Shown piece after piece: positions 1 to 10,100 of a DNA stretch of 64,000 nucleotides. Source of the stretch: Acinetobacter sp. BY419 (GTDB lineage Bacteria > Pseudomonadota > Gammaproteobacteria > Pseudomonadales > Moraxellaceae); contig NZ_JAGFXZ010000002.1 in assembly GCF_019038395.1 (NCBI RefSeq), positions 62,001-126,000 on the forward strand. Reading direction: 5' to 3'. The position numbers and the translations under genes are program-made. The stretch's first letter is position 1; each line of letters opens with the position of its first letter. Under the pieces are notes generated by a model, which saw nothing but the letters and a program-made list of their open reading frames with translations, did not search any database and was not told the DNA's origin.

Positions 1-6
1 GTAGGG

Positions 7-1242
7 GTGTTTACCATTCTATTTTCGATATTCAGGGGATCGCGAGAACGCAACAGTAAAAGTATCTTTGTTTTTGGCTGGTTTATTGTCTTTTTGGCCC
101 TGCATAACCTGTTTTCTGCGCCCTATGCCTATTCAGTATTTACCAATATCAACTGGTTGTGGGGAACCCGCTTAGAGTATCTGTTTACTTTTCTCGCATC
201 ATTCTTTTTCCTTAGTTATATGCATCTGTTTAATCGGCGCTATCTCAATCCGGTGGTTTATTATATCGCTGTCGCATTACTGGTTTTTAACATCTGCATC
301 ACCCTATTTGCCTCCCCGGAGATATTTGAACGTCTGGCGCTGTTTAGTGCGATCTATGCTGTGGTGATCATTGGCAATTTTATATATGGCTTTGATCAGA
401 CCTTACGTTATAAAGAACATTATTCGCGTTTAAATCTGATTGCGATTATTTTCCTCAGTTTAACCTTTTTGAATGATTATCTATTGCTGATCAATGTGAT
501 TAAAACGACACATCTGTTCTTTATTTCAACCAGTGTCTATGTGTCATTAATCATGTTTCAACAGTCCAGGCATTATGCACATCAAACTTATGAGACTGAA
601 CAGCTGAACCTGAATCTGATCGCGCTCAACAATTCACTCGATCAAAAAGTCAAAGAACGTACCCAGCAGCTGCATGAACTGAATGCCAAACTGGAGCAGC
701 AGATGAATACTGATGCACTGACCGGAGCCTTTAATCGGCGTGCCTTAAATCATGAAATCCAACGGCAGTTTTTGCAGACCCAGCAACAGCCGCAACATAC
801 GCTGATTTTTGCCATGCTCGATGTCGATTATTTTAAAAACTATAATGATCATTATGGTCACTTAAAGGGGGATGACGTTCTGAAAGAGCTGGTCAGGATT
901 ATGCAGGAAACCTTGCCGCCGTCGGGTTATCTGGCACGTTATGGCGGCGAAGAGTTTGCAATTTTGCTCAGCGGAATACCAGCTCAAACTGCTCTGCAAA
1001 ATCTGGAAAATGTATTAGACCAGATTCGGGAGCAGCACATGGAGCACCTGAATCGGCCAGATGCGAAAGATTATGTCACGGTCAGTATAGGCGCGGCCTG
1101 GGTTACCCAAAAACATGCTTATGCAGATATTCATGAATTGATGAAAGCTGCAGATATGCAGCTCTATGCTGCCAAACAGGCCGGGCGTGATCAGTTGAAA
1201 ATCGAGAAAGAGGCCGATCAAAAAACATATTTATACAGATAA
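7..1242 (+). CDS. Membrane-anchored diguanylate cyclase (GGDEF protein)
   Basis: Predicted to make cyclic di-GMP from two GTP at the inner membrane. Residues 1-190 hold about six hydrophobic segments, 195-235 look like a coiled-coil linker, and 237-400 form the GGDEF domain with the active-site signature GGEEF at 313-317. The position of the RxxD inhibitory site (304-307) reads PPSG, so classical product inhibition is not expected. The N-terminus is uncertain: the frame is open to the window edge and the GTG at 7 is only the first start visible, so the gene may begin upstream. It converges on the GNAT gene and overlaps its 3' end by 25 bp. The signal sensed is unknown. Enzymatic activity is inferred from the intact signature. 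Confidence 0.9.
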   Translation: MFTILFSIFRGSRERNSKSIFVFGWFIVFLALHNLFSAPYAYSVFTNINWLWGTRLEYLFTFLASFFFLSYMHLFNRRYLNPVVYYIAVALLVFNICITLFASPEIFERLALFSAIYAVVIIGNFIYGFDQTLRYKEHYSRLNLIAIIFLSLTFLNDYLLLINVIKTTHLFFISTSVYVSLIMFQQSRHYAHQTYETEQLNLNLIALNNSLDQKVKERTQQLHELNAKLEQQMNTDALTGAFNRRALNHEIQRQFLQTQQQPQHTLIFAMLDVDYFKNYNDHYGHLKGDDVLKELVRIMQETLPPSGYLARYGGEEFAILLSGIPAQTALQNLENVLDQIREQHMEHLNRPDAKDYVTVSIGAAWVTQKHAYADIHELMKAADMQLYAAKQAGRDQLKIEKEADQKTYLYR

Positions 1243-1685
1243 CGCGATGCATCTTCTGAGGCAGAAGAATGGGGATGAAAACCGCAGTGTTGATAATAAC
1301 TTAAGGCAGTTTGGGTAGGCTGTATTTCAATCTGATAAATTTTTTTCTTTAATAATGAGTGATGCATCTGATGAAACAACTGGGTGCCAAATCCAAGTCC
1401 CTGGCAATGTGGTGCGACATAATGCATCCGGATTTCTCCAGCATCACTGACCAATAAGAACCCGACCACCTTGTCGTGCACCAGGTAAACCCAACAATCG
1501 TTATAAAGCATATCGACAATCAGGCTGGCATGATTAAATTTTTCTAGCCAGGTTTGAATTTTGCTGGCTTCACGCTGATGATCCAGAACACAGGACTGAA
1601 TGCTGTCATGAATCACCTGAATAATTTGTGGTATATCTTCAACCTTCCCTTCACGAATCATAATTTTATTCATTTGCTCGAACAT
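1218..1685 (-). CDS. GNAT family N-acetyltransferase
   Basis: A 155-residue single-domain GNAT protein expected to transfer acetyl from acetyl-CoA to an amine. The N-terminal strand-helix (IREGKVEDIPQIIQVI) and the acetyl-CoA loop around residues 96-105 (CQGLGFGTQL, the usual Q-x-x-G-x-G/A pattern) are clear, followed by the C-terminal YYQHCGFHP element typical of the fold. The substrate cannot be told. Start is ambiguous: ATG codons at 1685, 1673 and 1661 are all in frame and none has a strong ribosome-binding site. The gene converges on the diguanylate cyclase gene and the two stop regions overlap, so antisense interference at the 3' ends is possible. No operon partner. Confidence 0.85.
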   Translation of the reverse strand: MFEQMNKIMIREGKVEDIPQIIQVIHDSIQSCVLDHQREASKIQTWLEKFNHASLIVDMLYNDCWVYLVHDKVVGFLLVSDAGEIRMHYVAPHCQGLGFGTQLFHQMHHSLLKKKIYQIEIQPTQTALSYYQHCGFHPHSSASEDASRYLYKYVF

Positions 1686-2053
1686 TTAGAACGAAGGTTT
1701 ATTTGATAAAAAAGCTCAGGGTAAAAAATAGAACAAAATTGTAGTTTTTTGAGAATCTTTGCTGTGATTTTATACATATGAAGATCAATTCGGTTATTGA
1801 TTTATCTTTTTTGTTTATCTCAGGTGCCTGAGTTTCATGATGAAGATAAAGATCAAAGTAAATTAAATTTCAAAATAAAATTACAGCTTCAGGCTGGGAT
1901 GAAAATGATCCAGAAAAGAAGATAAATTATAAAAATAAGCCTTAAATTTGCGCTGTATAAAAAATAGACGTATGCTGAATCAAAGGGGACTATTTAAATA
2001 AATACTGAGCCTACTACCATAAAAATAAAATCAGTCACATGAGATGATCAACC
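1686..2053. other. Divergent AT-rich intergenic region
   Basis: About 370 bp between the divergently transcribed GNAT gene and the next plus-strand gene. A possible sigma70-type promoter for the plus-strand gene has TTGCGC at 1948-1953 and TATGCT at 1971-1976 with a 17-bp spacer. No RNA gene, repeat or ORF with coding character is seen. Confidence 0.45.
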
Positions 2054-2539
2054 ATGCTGAAACTCCTGCTCTTGTTATGTGTTTTATTTATATTGAATGC
2101 TGCCTGGAGCGTCGGCAGAAAGATGTATAAAGCTCAGCGCCATCTGGCTCGTCAGCGTTCAGAAAAACCGGCACAGATTTCTAGTATCACAGAGCATACG
2201 GTCACTGAGCAAGAACAGCAGGTGCATCAGGTGGATGCCTATGAACTGGAACTGTTTGACGATGTGGCACAGCTGTTCTTTCAACGACAGGTGCATATTG
2301 AGAATCGGACACAGGCTGAACAGTTACAGCAGGAAGTATTACAAAAGATGCCAATGCATAGTGGTACCCAGATTCGTCAGATGGATTTAGGTGAATGGTC
2401 AATTTTCTGGAATTTTTACGATCAGTCATTGGAATACTATGTCGGTCGCTATGGGATATTTTATGCGCATGTAGACCGTTTTGAAGAGGAGCACCGGCAG
2501 GAAATCCGCACTGATCTTTTACATTCGGACTGTGCTTAG
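2054..2539 (+). CDS. Uncharacterised membrane-anchored protein, 161 aa
   Basis: I do not recognise a family. Residues 1-19 form one hydrophobic segment (leucine-rich, no lipobox or clear cleavage site) followed by basic residues, so an inner-membrane anchor with a cytoplasmic body is the simplest reading. The remainder is hydrophilic, Gln/Glu-rich, with a probable helical stretch at residues 55-95 and a Tyr/Trp-rich patch (WSIFWNFYDQSLEYY) near 117-131. The start ATG has GAGATG a few bases upstream. No operon partner; the next gene is 280 bp away. Coding character rests on length, intact frame and a clear N-terminal segment, with the shadow frames on both strands being less plausible. Confidence 0.7.
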   Translation: MLKLLLLLCVLFILNAAWSVGRKMYKAQRHLARQRSEKPAQISSITEHTVTEQEQQVHQVDAYELELFDDVAQLFFQRQVHIENRTQAEQLQQEVLQKMPMHSGTQIRQMDLGEWSIFWNFYDQSLEYYVGRYGIFYAHVDRFEEEHRQEIRTDLLHSDCA

Positions 2540-2821
2540 AAACACAACTTTCAGTCATTTTCTAATATTGAATATCTTAGACTGTCCACTCAAGTGATTC
2601 CCATTTTCTGCCAGAAAATACATGCTTTCTACTTGGTTTTTTCCTGCGCCATAAGCGTATCCTGGTTTGTATTAAATTAACTCTGGTTTTTACTGACCTT
2701 GCTATGTTTCATTCAATCCTGGGCAAGAGGTCAAAACTGCACAGAGCTATTCGTGAGATGATGGTTTGAAAATGTTTAAAACTGGCGAGTCGTCATTTCG
2801 GACTCAAGAGGCAGAAACGCG

Positions 2822-3097
2822 ATGATCATCGATTTTCATCAAGCACAATTACAGAAGTTTATTGCTCTGGCAATGAAGATCGAAGCTGAGCCTGAACTTT
2901 ATTTACAATTTGATTCGGTCTCAGATTTCTATAAGGCTGGCTGGTTACAAGACTTTCCATCCGGTACTGAATACTTTAGTTCGGGTCTGGACGATGGTGC
3001 CGAAGAGTTTCATGCCGTGATCTGTTATGGCGAAGCGCAGCTACAGATTAGCTGTGGACAGACACAGCTCTTTGCAAAACTATGTTGCAAACATTGA
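2822..3097 (+). CDS. Uncharacterised small acidic protein, 91 aa
   Basis: No family recognised. The protein is short, soluble, acidic and without signal peptide or membrane segment. It has a patterned N-terminus (FHQAQLQKFIALAMKI) and four cysteines, two adjacent near the C-terminus (LCCKH). The ATG at 2822 follows GAGGCAGAAACGCG, an acceptable ribosome-binding region. It stands alone between two other plus-strand genes, separated by about 280 bp upstream and 150 bp downstream, so no function can be read from context. It may be an Acinetobacter-specific orphan. Confidence 0.6.
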   Translation: MIIDFHQAQLQKFIALAMKIEAEPELYLQFDSVSDFYKAGWLQDFPSGTEYFSSGLDDGAEEFHAVICYGEAQLQISCGQTQLFAKLCCKH

Positions 3098-3244
3098 CCG
3101 GATTGTCGGTATTTCCCGATAAAAGAATAATGACATGCACTATAGAGTTGATATAAATTGCAGAATCATCTCTGTATTTGATTTTTATTCGCAGCAGTCG
3201 GGAGTGGCGCAGGCGAATAAGTTAATAAAAATAAGGAAAATAGC

Positions 3245-3742
3245 ATGGCACATCAGTTTACCGTGAAAGCAACTATCAATGGCGTGTCTATTGATGAATT
3301 TAAGCGTTTGGCCAATGATATCCGTTTGCACGAGGCGGTCTGCCATCGAATTCCTGCCCAAAATCTGGAAATCCTGGTTTCGGAAAAGCAGGGGCATATG
3401 TATACCCTGAAGCGTGCTTATAATCTGGATATCAATATTCCGGATATGGCAAAAAAATTACTAAAAGATGCATTCCGTTTGCAGCGTACCGATGTCAGTG
3501 ATCTGAATGAAATGACCTCAACGGTACAACTGGGTGCGAACTTGCCGATCGAGGCCATCTGTCAGCGTGCGGTCACAGGAGATGAAGACCAGATCCAGTT
3601 CCAGCTAAACTGGACGGTTAAAGTCAAAGTGCCTTTGTTGGGTGGGATGTTAGAAAAGCATGCTGAAGGTGAGATTCGTAAATTTAGTGAAATCGAACTC
3701 AGCATCGTCGAAGATGAATTGCGTAAAAGCCTGATCGCTTGA
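3245..3742 (+). CDS. DUF2505-family protein
   Basis: A 165-residue soluble protein resembling the DUF2505 family, a START/SRPBCC-like fold thought to bind hydrophobic ligands; the function is not established. The pattern of long beta strands (residues 4-12, 45-60, 115-135) ending in a C-terminal helix (about 140-165) fits that fold. The start is well supported: AAGGAAAATAGC precedes ATG at 3245. No signal peptide is present, so it is probably cytoplasmic. It is monocistronic, and no clear terminator follows. Family assignment is from pattern recognition only. Confidence 0.7.
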   Translation: MAHQFTVKATINGVSIDEFKRLANDIRLHEAVCHRIPAQNLEILVSEKQGHMYTLKRAYNLDINIPDMAKKLLKDAFRLQRTDVSDLNEMTSTVQLGANLPIEAICQRAVTGDEDQIQFQLNWTVKVKVPLLGGMLEKHAEGEIRKFSEIELSIVEDELRKSLIA

Positions 3743-3864
3743 AGCAATGTAAAAGTGTGCTTGACCTGATTTAAACACTGCTCAGGTAGATGCCGAGTAG
3801 GGGGAGTTGATTGGGCAGTAGATCGCAATTTTTAGTGTACTGCCACTATCCCAAAAACTTTATT

Positions 3865-4539
3865 TTAAGTACTGATAAAGTTTGCCGTGACATTAATACT
3901 GATGGCCAGAATGGTGGTATTGAATCCATAGGCCAAAAGTAAGTGTAGGGTGTTTAAGACTCGCATGGATTGGCAAGTAATGGATACATCTGCAGTTTGA
4001 GCAGAAGTCCCGATGATATAACTAAAATATAGAAAGTCCGGATAAGTCGGTCTGGCGGTATTTGGAAAATCCAGTCCACCTTGTTGGCATTTTTCAAGAG
4101 CCAGATAAAAGTCATGCGTATAATGAATAGCAAAAATCGTATGCATAAAGAACCAGGCTGAAATGATGGTGATAACTGACAATATTAAATGGCCGGATCG
4201 AATCAGGGTGTCTTTGGGTAAATGATTAATTTCAATAATAATCGCAATAAAACACATGATCAGAGTAATGATCACCAGAAATAAAATGATCCATTTACTG
4301 GCATCCTGTTGCATGGCGCGTTGCAGAATATGAGTATGATCAATATGCCAGAGTTTTGTTATGGTCAATAATAAATAAGCGTAAATAGCGATATTCCAGC
4401 TGATTAATAGGCAGCTTGACCAGCTCAAAGGGGTGACTGTCTGTAAAATCAGATAAAATACAATGATGGTCGGGAAAGTAATAAAGAAATACAGATGAGA
4501 TTGAAGCGCCGTTTTTATAGACTGAAGGAACTGCATCAT
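3865..4539 (-). CDS. DUF1345-family inner-membrane protein
   Basis: A 224-residue integral membrane protein with five to six hydrophobic helices (about 18-34, 38-58, 84-104, 114-138, 196-218). The segment GLDFP...PDFLYFSYIIGTSAQTADV at about 155-185, followed by a final helix containing NTTILAISIN, is the recognisable DUF1345 signature. No biochemical function is known for the family. It is single-gene, minus strand, and lies downstream of a structured intergenic stretch (4669-4725). It ends at 3865, about 120 bp from the convergent DUF2505 gene. Confidence 0.75.
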   Translation of the reverse strand: MMQFLQSIKTALQSHLYFFITFPTIIVFYLILQTVTPLSWSSCLLISWNIAIYAYLLLTITKLWHIDHTHILQRAMQQDASKWIILFLVIITLIMCFIAIIIEINHLPKDTLIRSGHLILSVITIISAWFFMHTIFAIHYTHDFYLALEKCQQGGLDFPNTARPTYPDFLYFSYIIGTSAQTADVSITCQSMRVLNTLHLLLAYGFNTTILAISINVTANFIST

Positions 4540-4668
4540 ATTATTTATATTTATTCTGCTGACTTCTTAATATCCTAGCATAGAATGAATGGGAATAAAG
4601 CCGATTCCAGCGGCTTGAGGGTCAGACGCAATCACGTCTACTGCGCTATTTCATCTTTAAAGCAGTCA

Positions 4669-4725
4669 GCTGATCCACGTTCAGTAATTTGACTACGTGG
4701 ATCGTGTAGCATGGCATGGATCAGC
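4669..4725. repeat. Overlapping, mutually exclusive inverted repeats
   Basis: GATCCACGT at 4672-4680 pairs with ACGTGGATC at 4695-4703 (9 bp). The overlapping GCTGATCC at 4669-4676 can instead pair with GGATCAGC at 4718-4725 (8 bp). The two stems share the same left arm and so cannot coexist. They lie 35-90 nt downstream of the first YbjQ gene and upstream of the DUF1345 gene on the minus strand. There is no U-run, so neither is a simple terminator. Confidence 0.6.
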
Positions 4726-4760
4726 TCAATAGATAGTTTCTGGACGGACGTTTAGATAGA

Positions 4761-5201
4761 TCAAGCAGCTTGTTGTATGGCAGTGCCATAAGCAAAGACT
4801 TCCACCATGCCACCATGCATGCCAAGCTCAGTGGTGCTGAGCCGAATCCCCATAATCTGGGTCGCCCCGATTTTTTCGGCTTCGAGTTTTAATCGTACAA
4901 TTGCTTCACGTCGTGCACGTTCTACCACGCTTTCATAGCTGGTCAGCCGGCCACCGAGCATATTTTGCACATTGGCAATCGCATATTTAAAATAATCATG
5001 GGAGATGACGACATTGCTGCTGATCATCTGTCCAGAATGTTCAGACACCATGAAGCGGCTATTGTTCACCCGGATATAAGCCAGCCGTTGTTCCTGTTCA
5101 TCCAGGTAGCGAAAATGTTTACGTTCGTTATAACGACCAAACCCAAAACCGACACTAAACAGAATGGCAAAAATGACGATCTGGAGAATTAAACCATCCA
5201 T
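4761..5201 (-). CDS. YbjQ-family (heavy-metal-binding fold) protein with membrane anchor
   Basis: A 146-residue protein of the YbjQ/UPF0145 family, which forms small oligomeric rings of unknown role; the 'heavy-metal binding' name rests on weak evidence. Residues 4-22 are one hydrophobic segment, absent from the sister protein encoded just upstream, then a basic linker and the YbjQ domain from about residue 45 (LGGRLTSYESVVERARREAI, then GATQIMGIRL). The ATG at 5201 lies 3 bp past the upstream stop, with AGGCAGA as ribosome-binding site, so the two form an operon. The pairing suggests a membrane-tethered and a soluble subunit of one assembly, which is inference. Confidence 0.8.
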   Translation of the reverse strand: MDGLILQIVIFAILFSVGFGFGRYNERKHFRYLDEQEQRLAYIRVNNSRFMVSEHSGQMISSNVVISHDYFKYAIANVQNMLGGRLTSYESVVERARREAIVRLKLEAEKIGATQIMGIRLSTTELGMHGGMVEVFAYGTAIQQAA

Positions 5202-5204
5202 GCT

Positions 5205-5567
5205 TTAATCTGCCTGTGGAAAAGGGTCGGGTAATTTTGGCATGACCGGATCAACCATTACAGCTGTACCATACACAAAGAGTTCAGACGCACCTTGGGC
5301 AATATTGGAAGTCGAAAAACGAATACCGACAATCGCATTGGCACCCATACTACGGGCTTTTTCAATCATGCGGTTCATGGCTTCCTGACGGGATTCTTCC
5401 AGTAGTTCAGTATAGGCGGTGAGCTCACCACCCACAATATTTTTCAGCCCGGCCAGTAAGTCACGCCCGACATGTTTGCTGCGTACGGTACTGCCATAAA
5501 CCACATCAATTTGCTGGCGAATAGTATGTCCCGGTACAGATTCCAGATTGCTAAGTAACATGTGCAT
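5205..5567 (-). CDS. YbjQ-family (UPF0145) protein, soluble
   Basis: A 120-residue YbjQ/UPF0145 protein with no membrane segment. The central helix-rich block around residues 47-66 (GELTAYTELLEESRQEAM) and the GANAIVGIRFSTS strand are the family hallmarks and match the paralogue that follows. It is the first gene of a two-gene operon with its paralogue at 4761-5201. The start at 5567 has only a weak ribosome-binding region; an in-frame ATG two codons downstream is also possible. Function unknown. Confidence 0.82.
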   Translation of the reverse strand: MHMLLSNLESVPGHTIRQQIDVVYGSTVRSKHVGRDLLAGLKNIVGGELTAYTELLEESRQEAMNRMIEKARSMGANAIVGIRFSTSNIAQGASELFVYGTAVMVDPVMPKLPDPFPQAD

Positions 5568-5624
5568 GTTTTCTAAATAAATCGCTGGACTATGACAATA
5601 GGAAAACTGCCTTGAAAATGCAAT

Positions 5625-5651
5625 AAAAAAAGCTCACCGAAGTGAGCTTTT
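5625..5651 (-). terminator. Terminator of the adeIJK operon
   Basis: A 10-bp stem (AAAAGCTCAC with GTGAGCTTTT) closed by a CGAA tetraloop (TTCG on the minus strand), followed on the minus strand by a run of T, about 20 bp after the adeK stop codon. Confidence 0.9.
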
Positions 5652-5668
5652 CTGGATCTGTTTGGAAT

Positions 5669-7141
5669 TTATTGCGCTTGCTGTTCGGCCGCACGGTGCT
5701 GCTCAGACACAGACGGTGGATTCGGCACAATATCCGCCGTATTGACTTTTAAGCCGCCACCCAAACTCTTATAGACTTCAACCTGATTGTTCAGATTGGC
5801 CTGTTCAAGCAATAACAAACCTTGTTCTGCTGCATAAGATGCACGCTGTGCATCCAGTACGCTCAGATAGCTGTCAATCCCGGCACGGAAACGTGCGAGT
5901 GACAAACGATAGGTCGTATTGGTCGCTTCGACCAGACGACGCTGAGCTGCAAGACGATCACCAATATTCTGACGAACCGCCAGGGCATCACTGACTTCAC
6001 GGAAAGCGATTTGAATCGACTTTTCGTAATCTGACAGGGCAATTTGCTGATCGGTTTCAGAAATGCGGATATTGGCCTGACGGGTACCCCAATCAAAAAT
6101 AGGAATATCCAGACTTGGACCCACTGACCAGACAAAACTTCCAGACTTGAACAGATCACCCAGATCAGTCGATGCCAAGCCTGCAGAACCGGTCAGACTG
6201 ATGGTCGGATACAAGCGCGCACGAGCCGCCGCAATATTGGCACCTGCTGCAGACAGGCGATATTCTGCTGCACGGATATCCGGACGGTTGATCAGCAGAT
6301 CACTTGGCAAGCCAGCACCTAGTGCAGTATTGGAGGTGATACGGGTAACGCGTTGTGCCGGTAATAAACTGGTCGGCACTGGTTCGCCCACCAAAAGGTT
6401 TAACAGGTTTTGTGCCTGTGCCACCTGAGTCCGGTAGTTGGCAACATCAGTACGTGCTGTCTCTACTGAAATTTGCGCCTGACGTACTGGAAGTTCACTG
6501 TCGATACCGACATCAAAACGTTTCCTGTTCAGATTGTAAGATTCAAGTTGGGCTTGCAGCGTCTGTTGCGCTAATGCCAGATTGGCATTGGCAAAAGAAT
6601 AGCTGAGCCATGCTTGTGCAACCTGACCAATCAGGGAAATCTGGGTTGCATCCCGTGCACTCTGGGTCGCAAAGAATGTATCAAGCGCATTATCACGCAA
6701 ACTGCGGACACGGCCCCAGAAGTCCAGTTCGTATGCGGTTACCCCTAGTCCCACGTTGTAGCTAGTGATAGGACCACGGTTCTGGGCACTGTTATTTAAA
6801 GTGTCCTGACGTAACACACTACCGCTGGCACCAATCGTAGGTAACTGGTTATTTTCGCTAATCTGATACTGCTGCTGGGCACGTTGAATATTGAGTGCCG
6901 CAGTGCGCAGGTCGCGGTTATTGGTCAGCGCCAAATCCAGCACCTGCAGTAAACGCGGATCAGCAAAAAATTCTTTATAACCCTGTTCTGCTACAGAAGC
7001 ACCAGACGCATTGGTATAGCTGCTCGGGATATTTGCATGCGCAACGGGTTCTGGACTACGCATGCTTTGACAGGCAGTCAAAGCAAGCGCAAGGGCAGAT
7101 ACCGCAATGCTACGACCTGTAATAGACCATAGATTTTGCAT
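5669..7141 (-). CDS. adeK: AdeK, outer-membrane channel of the AdeIJK RND pump
   Basis: The TolC-like outer-membrane factor of the AdeIJK tripartite multidrug efflux pump. The 490-residue protein begins with a lipoprotein signal (lipobox ALTAC, lipidated Cys24). The two repeated outer-membrane-efflux domains cover about residues 70-265 and 280-470, with the typical LDFWGRVRSLRD and IFDWGTRQANI segments in each half. Its ATG shares one base with the adeJ stop codon (TAATG), so it is translationally coupled as the last gene of adeI-adeJ-adeK, and a strong terminator follows. In Acinetobacter this pump gives intrinsic resistance to several drug classes, and its known repressor gene, adeN, is not in the window. 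Confidence 0.95.
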   Translation of the reverse strand: MQNLWSITGRSIAVSALALALTACQSMRSPEPVAHANIPSSYTNASGASVAEQGYKEFFADPRLLQVLDLALTNNRDLRTAALNIQRAQQQYQISENNQLPTIGASGSVLRQDTLNNSAQNRGPITSYNVGLGVTAYELDFWGRVRSLRDNALDTFFATQSARDATQISLIGQVAQAWLSYSFANANLALAQQTLQAQLESYNLNRKRFDVGIDSELPVRQAQISVETARTDVANYRTQVAQAQNLLNLLVGEPVPTSLLPAQRVTRITSNTALGAGLPSDLLINRPDIRAAEYRLSAAGANIAAARARLYPTISLTGSAGLASTDLGDLFKSGSFVWSVGPSLDIPIFDWGTRQANIRISETDQQIALSDYEKSIQIAFREVSDALAVRQNIGDRLAAQRRLVEATNTTYRLSLARFRAGIDSYLSVLDAQRASYAAEQGLLLLEQANLNNQVEVYKSLGGGLKVNTADIVPNPPSVSEQHRAAEQQAQ

Positions 7142-10100
7142 TACGACTTATACTCCTGATTTTGTGTTTTTGGTTTGTATTTAAAGACATTTCGAATCCA
7201 CACATAGAATACCGGGATAAAGAAGATACCTAACAAGGTCGAGCTGATGACACCACCGAGTACGCCATAACCCACCGAGTGCTGGCTACCTGCACCTGCA
7301 CCAGAAGAGAGGGCAAGCGGCAATACACCAAAACCAAAGGCTAATGTCGTCATGATAATAGGGCGTAAACGCATTTTAGCTGCATGCAAGGTCGCATCAA
7401 ATAACTCTTCACCTTGTTCTTGCAGCTCTTTAGCGAATTCGACAATCAAGATGGCATTTTTCGCAGAAAGACCGATGACCGCAATAAGGGCTACCTGGAA
7501 GTAGATGTTGTTTGACAGGTTTGGATTCTGTAACAGTACCATCCCGCCAAAGGTGAGCAATAATGCGCCCACAATCCCCAATGGCACCACCAGTAGCACC
7601 GAGAACGGAATCGACCAGCTTTCATACAAGGCTGCCAGACACAGGAATACAATCAATAATGACAGGGCATACAGGAATGGAGCCTGATCACCAGATTCAC
7701 GTTCTTCCAGCGACAGACCTGTCCATTCATAGTCGAAACCTGTTAAACCCATTTCTGGCAATTTCGCTATAATTTCTTCCATGGCCTGCATGGCTGCACC
7801 CGAGCTGACACCCGGCGCCGGAGTACCCTGAATGTTCATCGAGGATACGCCATTATAACGTTCAAGTCGTGGTGAACCGTAAGTCCATTCGCCTGTTGCA
7901 AATGCCGAGAATGGGATCATTTCACCGCGATTATTACGGACATACCATTTATCCAGATCTTGCGGCATCATACGGGCATCTGCTTCACCCTGTACATAGA
8001 CTTTCTTGACACGACCGCGATCAACGAAGTCGTTGATATACGAACCGCCCCAAGCCATGCCCATGGTGGTGTTAATTTCAGCAATACTGATACCCATGGC
8101 ACCCGCCTGTGCCTGATCGATAATCACATGGTACTGCGGTGTATCTTCCTGACCATTCGGACGGACACCCGCCAGACGTGGATCTTGTGCTGCCATGCCC
8201 AAAATAGCATTACGGGCTGCGAGAAGCTGGTCATGTGTCTGGCCGCTTGCTGCTTGTAGCTGCAAGTTAAAGCCAGCGGACACACCCAGTTCCGGCATTG
8301 CAGGTAACTGTAAAGGCATGATGTACGAGGCATCCTGCACGATCATGTTCAGTGCCATACCACGTTGAATGATGGCACCGACCTGAGCTTCCGGGTTGGT
8401 ACGTTCAGACCAGTCCTTCAATTTAATGAATGCTAGACCTGAGTTTTGACCTACGCCGGTAAAGGAGAAGCCTGCCACACTAAATACTGACTGGACCGTA
8501 TCTTTCTCGCTTTCCAGGAAGTAGTTAGTCATGGTATTGACTACATTGTCAGTTCTTTGCAGCGTTGCGTTTGGCGGTAATTGTACCAGCGCAATAACCA
8601 CACCTTGGTCTTCGTCCGGAAGGAATGAAGAAGGCAGTTTCTGGAAAATAAGAACAATAATGCCCAGTACCACTGCATAAATAATGCCTGAAAAGATCTT
8701 GTTGTGAGTCATGCGGTTAACACCGCCCTGATATTTCACCGACATCTTTTCAAAGCTGCTGTTAAACCAGCGGAAGAAACGCGCAAACACGCCATTACTT
8801 TCCTGCTTGTTAGGATCATGCTGTTTTAGCAGGGTCGCACACAGGGCAGGAGTGAAGGTTAGCGCCACAATCAGCGATAAAACCATGGCAGTCACGAGAG
8901 TAATCGAGAACTGGCGATAAATGACCCCGGTCGTACCACCAAAGAATGCCATCGGTACGAATACCGCAGACAGTACCGAGGTAATACCAATCAGTGCACC
9001 AGAAATCTGTTTCATTGACTTTTCAGTTGCAGAAACCGGATCGAGGTGTTCCTCCGTCATTACCCGTTCCACGTTTTCGACCACGACAATCGCATCATCG
9101 ACCAGAAGACCAATCGCCAGTACCATGGCAAACATGGTCAGGGTGTTAATCGAGAAGCCGAAGACATTAATGACAGCAAAGGTCCCCAATACCACGACTG
9201 GAACCGCCATGGTTGGAATGATGGTAGCACGCCAGTTCTGCAAGAACAGGAACATGACGAGGAAGACCAAAATAATCGCTTCAATCAGAGTATGAACCAC
9301 AGATTCAATCGATAACTGAATGAAAGGTGTAGTATCGAAAGCCAGCGTATCCACCATCCCTTCAGGATAGTTTGGACGTAACTGTTTTAAGCGCTCTTCA
9401 ACTGCTTTTGCAGTATCGAGGGCATTAGCGCCTGTAGCCAGTTTAATGGCTACACCACCAGCCGCTTTACCATTAAATTTGGAATCAAACTGATAGTTGT
9501 CTGCACCCAGTTCAACGCGTGCTACATCACCTAGACGAACTTGAGCACCTGAAGTGGTGTTTTTCAGGAAAATATTGCTGAACTGTTCCGGGGTTTGTAA
9601 CAGGCTTTGTGCTGTGACTGTTGCATTCAGTACCTGTCCTTTTACTGCCGGTGCACCACCTAGCTGACCCACTGCAACCTGTGCATTCTGGGTGCGAATT
9701 GCGGTGGCAATATCGCTTGGGGTGACTTGCAAACTTGCCATTTTGGCTGGATCCAGCCAGATACGCATGGCATATGAACCACCAAAGACCTGAACTTCAC
9801 CGACACCTTCGACACGACTTAAAGGTTCAGAAATATTGGAGTTAACATAGTCTTTAATATCATCTGCGGTCAGGGTGCCATCTGGTGAATAGAAAGCCAA
9901 TACCTGTAAGAAGCTGGCACCAGATTTGGTGACACGAACACCCTGCCGCTGTACATCTTCAGGAAGTAGCGCGGTAGCAGACTGTAATTTGTTTTGAACC
10001 TGAACTTGCGCCAGGTCAGGGTCTATACCTTGTTCAAAGTTTACAGCAATAGATGAAGAGCCATTACCCGCACTGGTGGATGAAATATAACGTAATCCAT

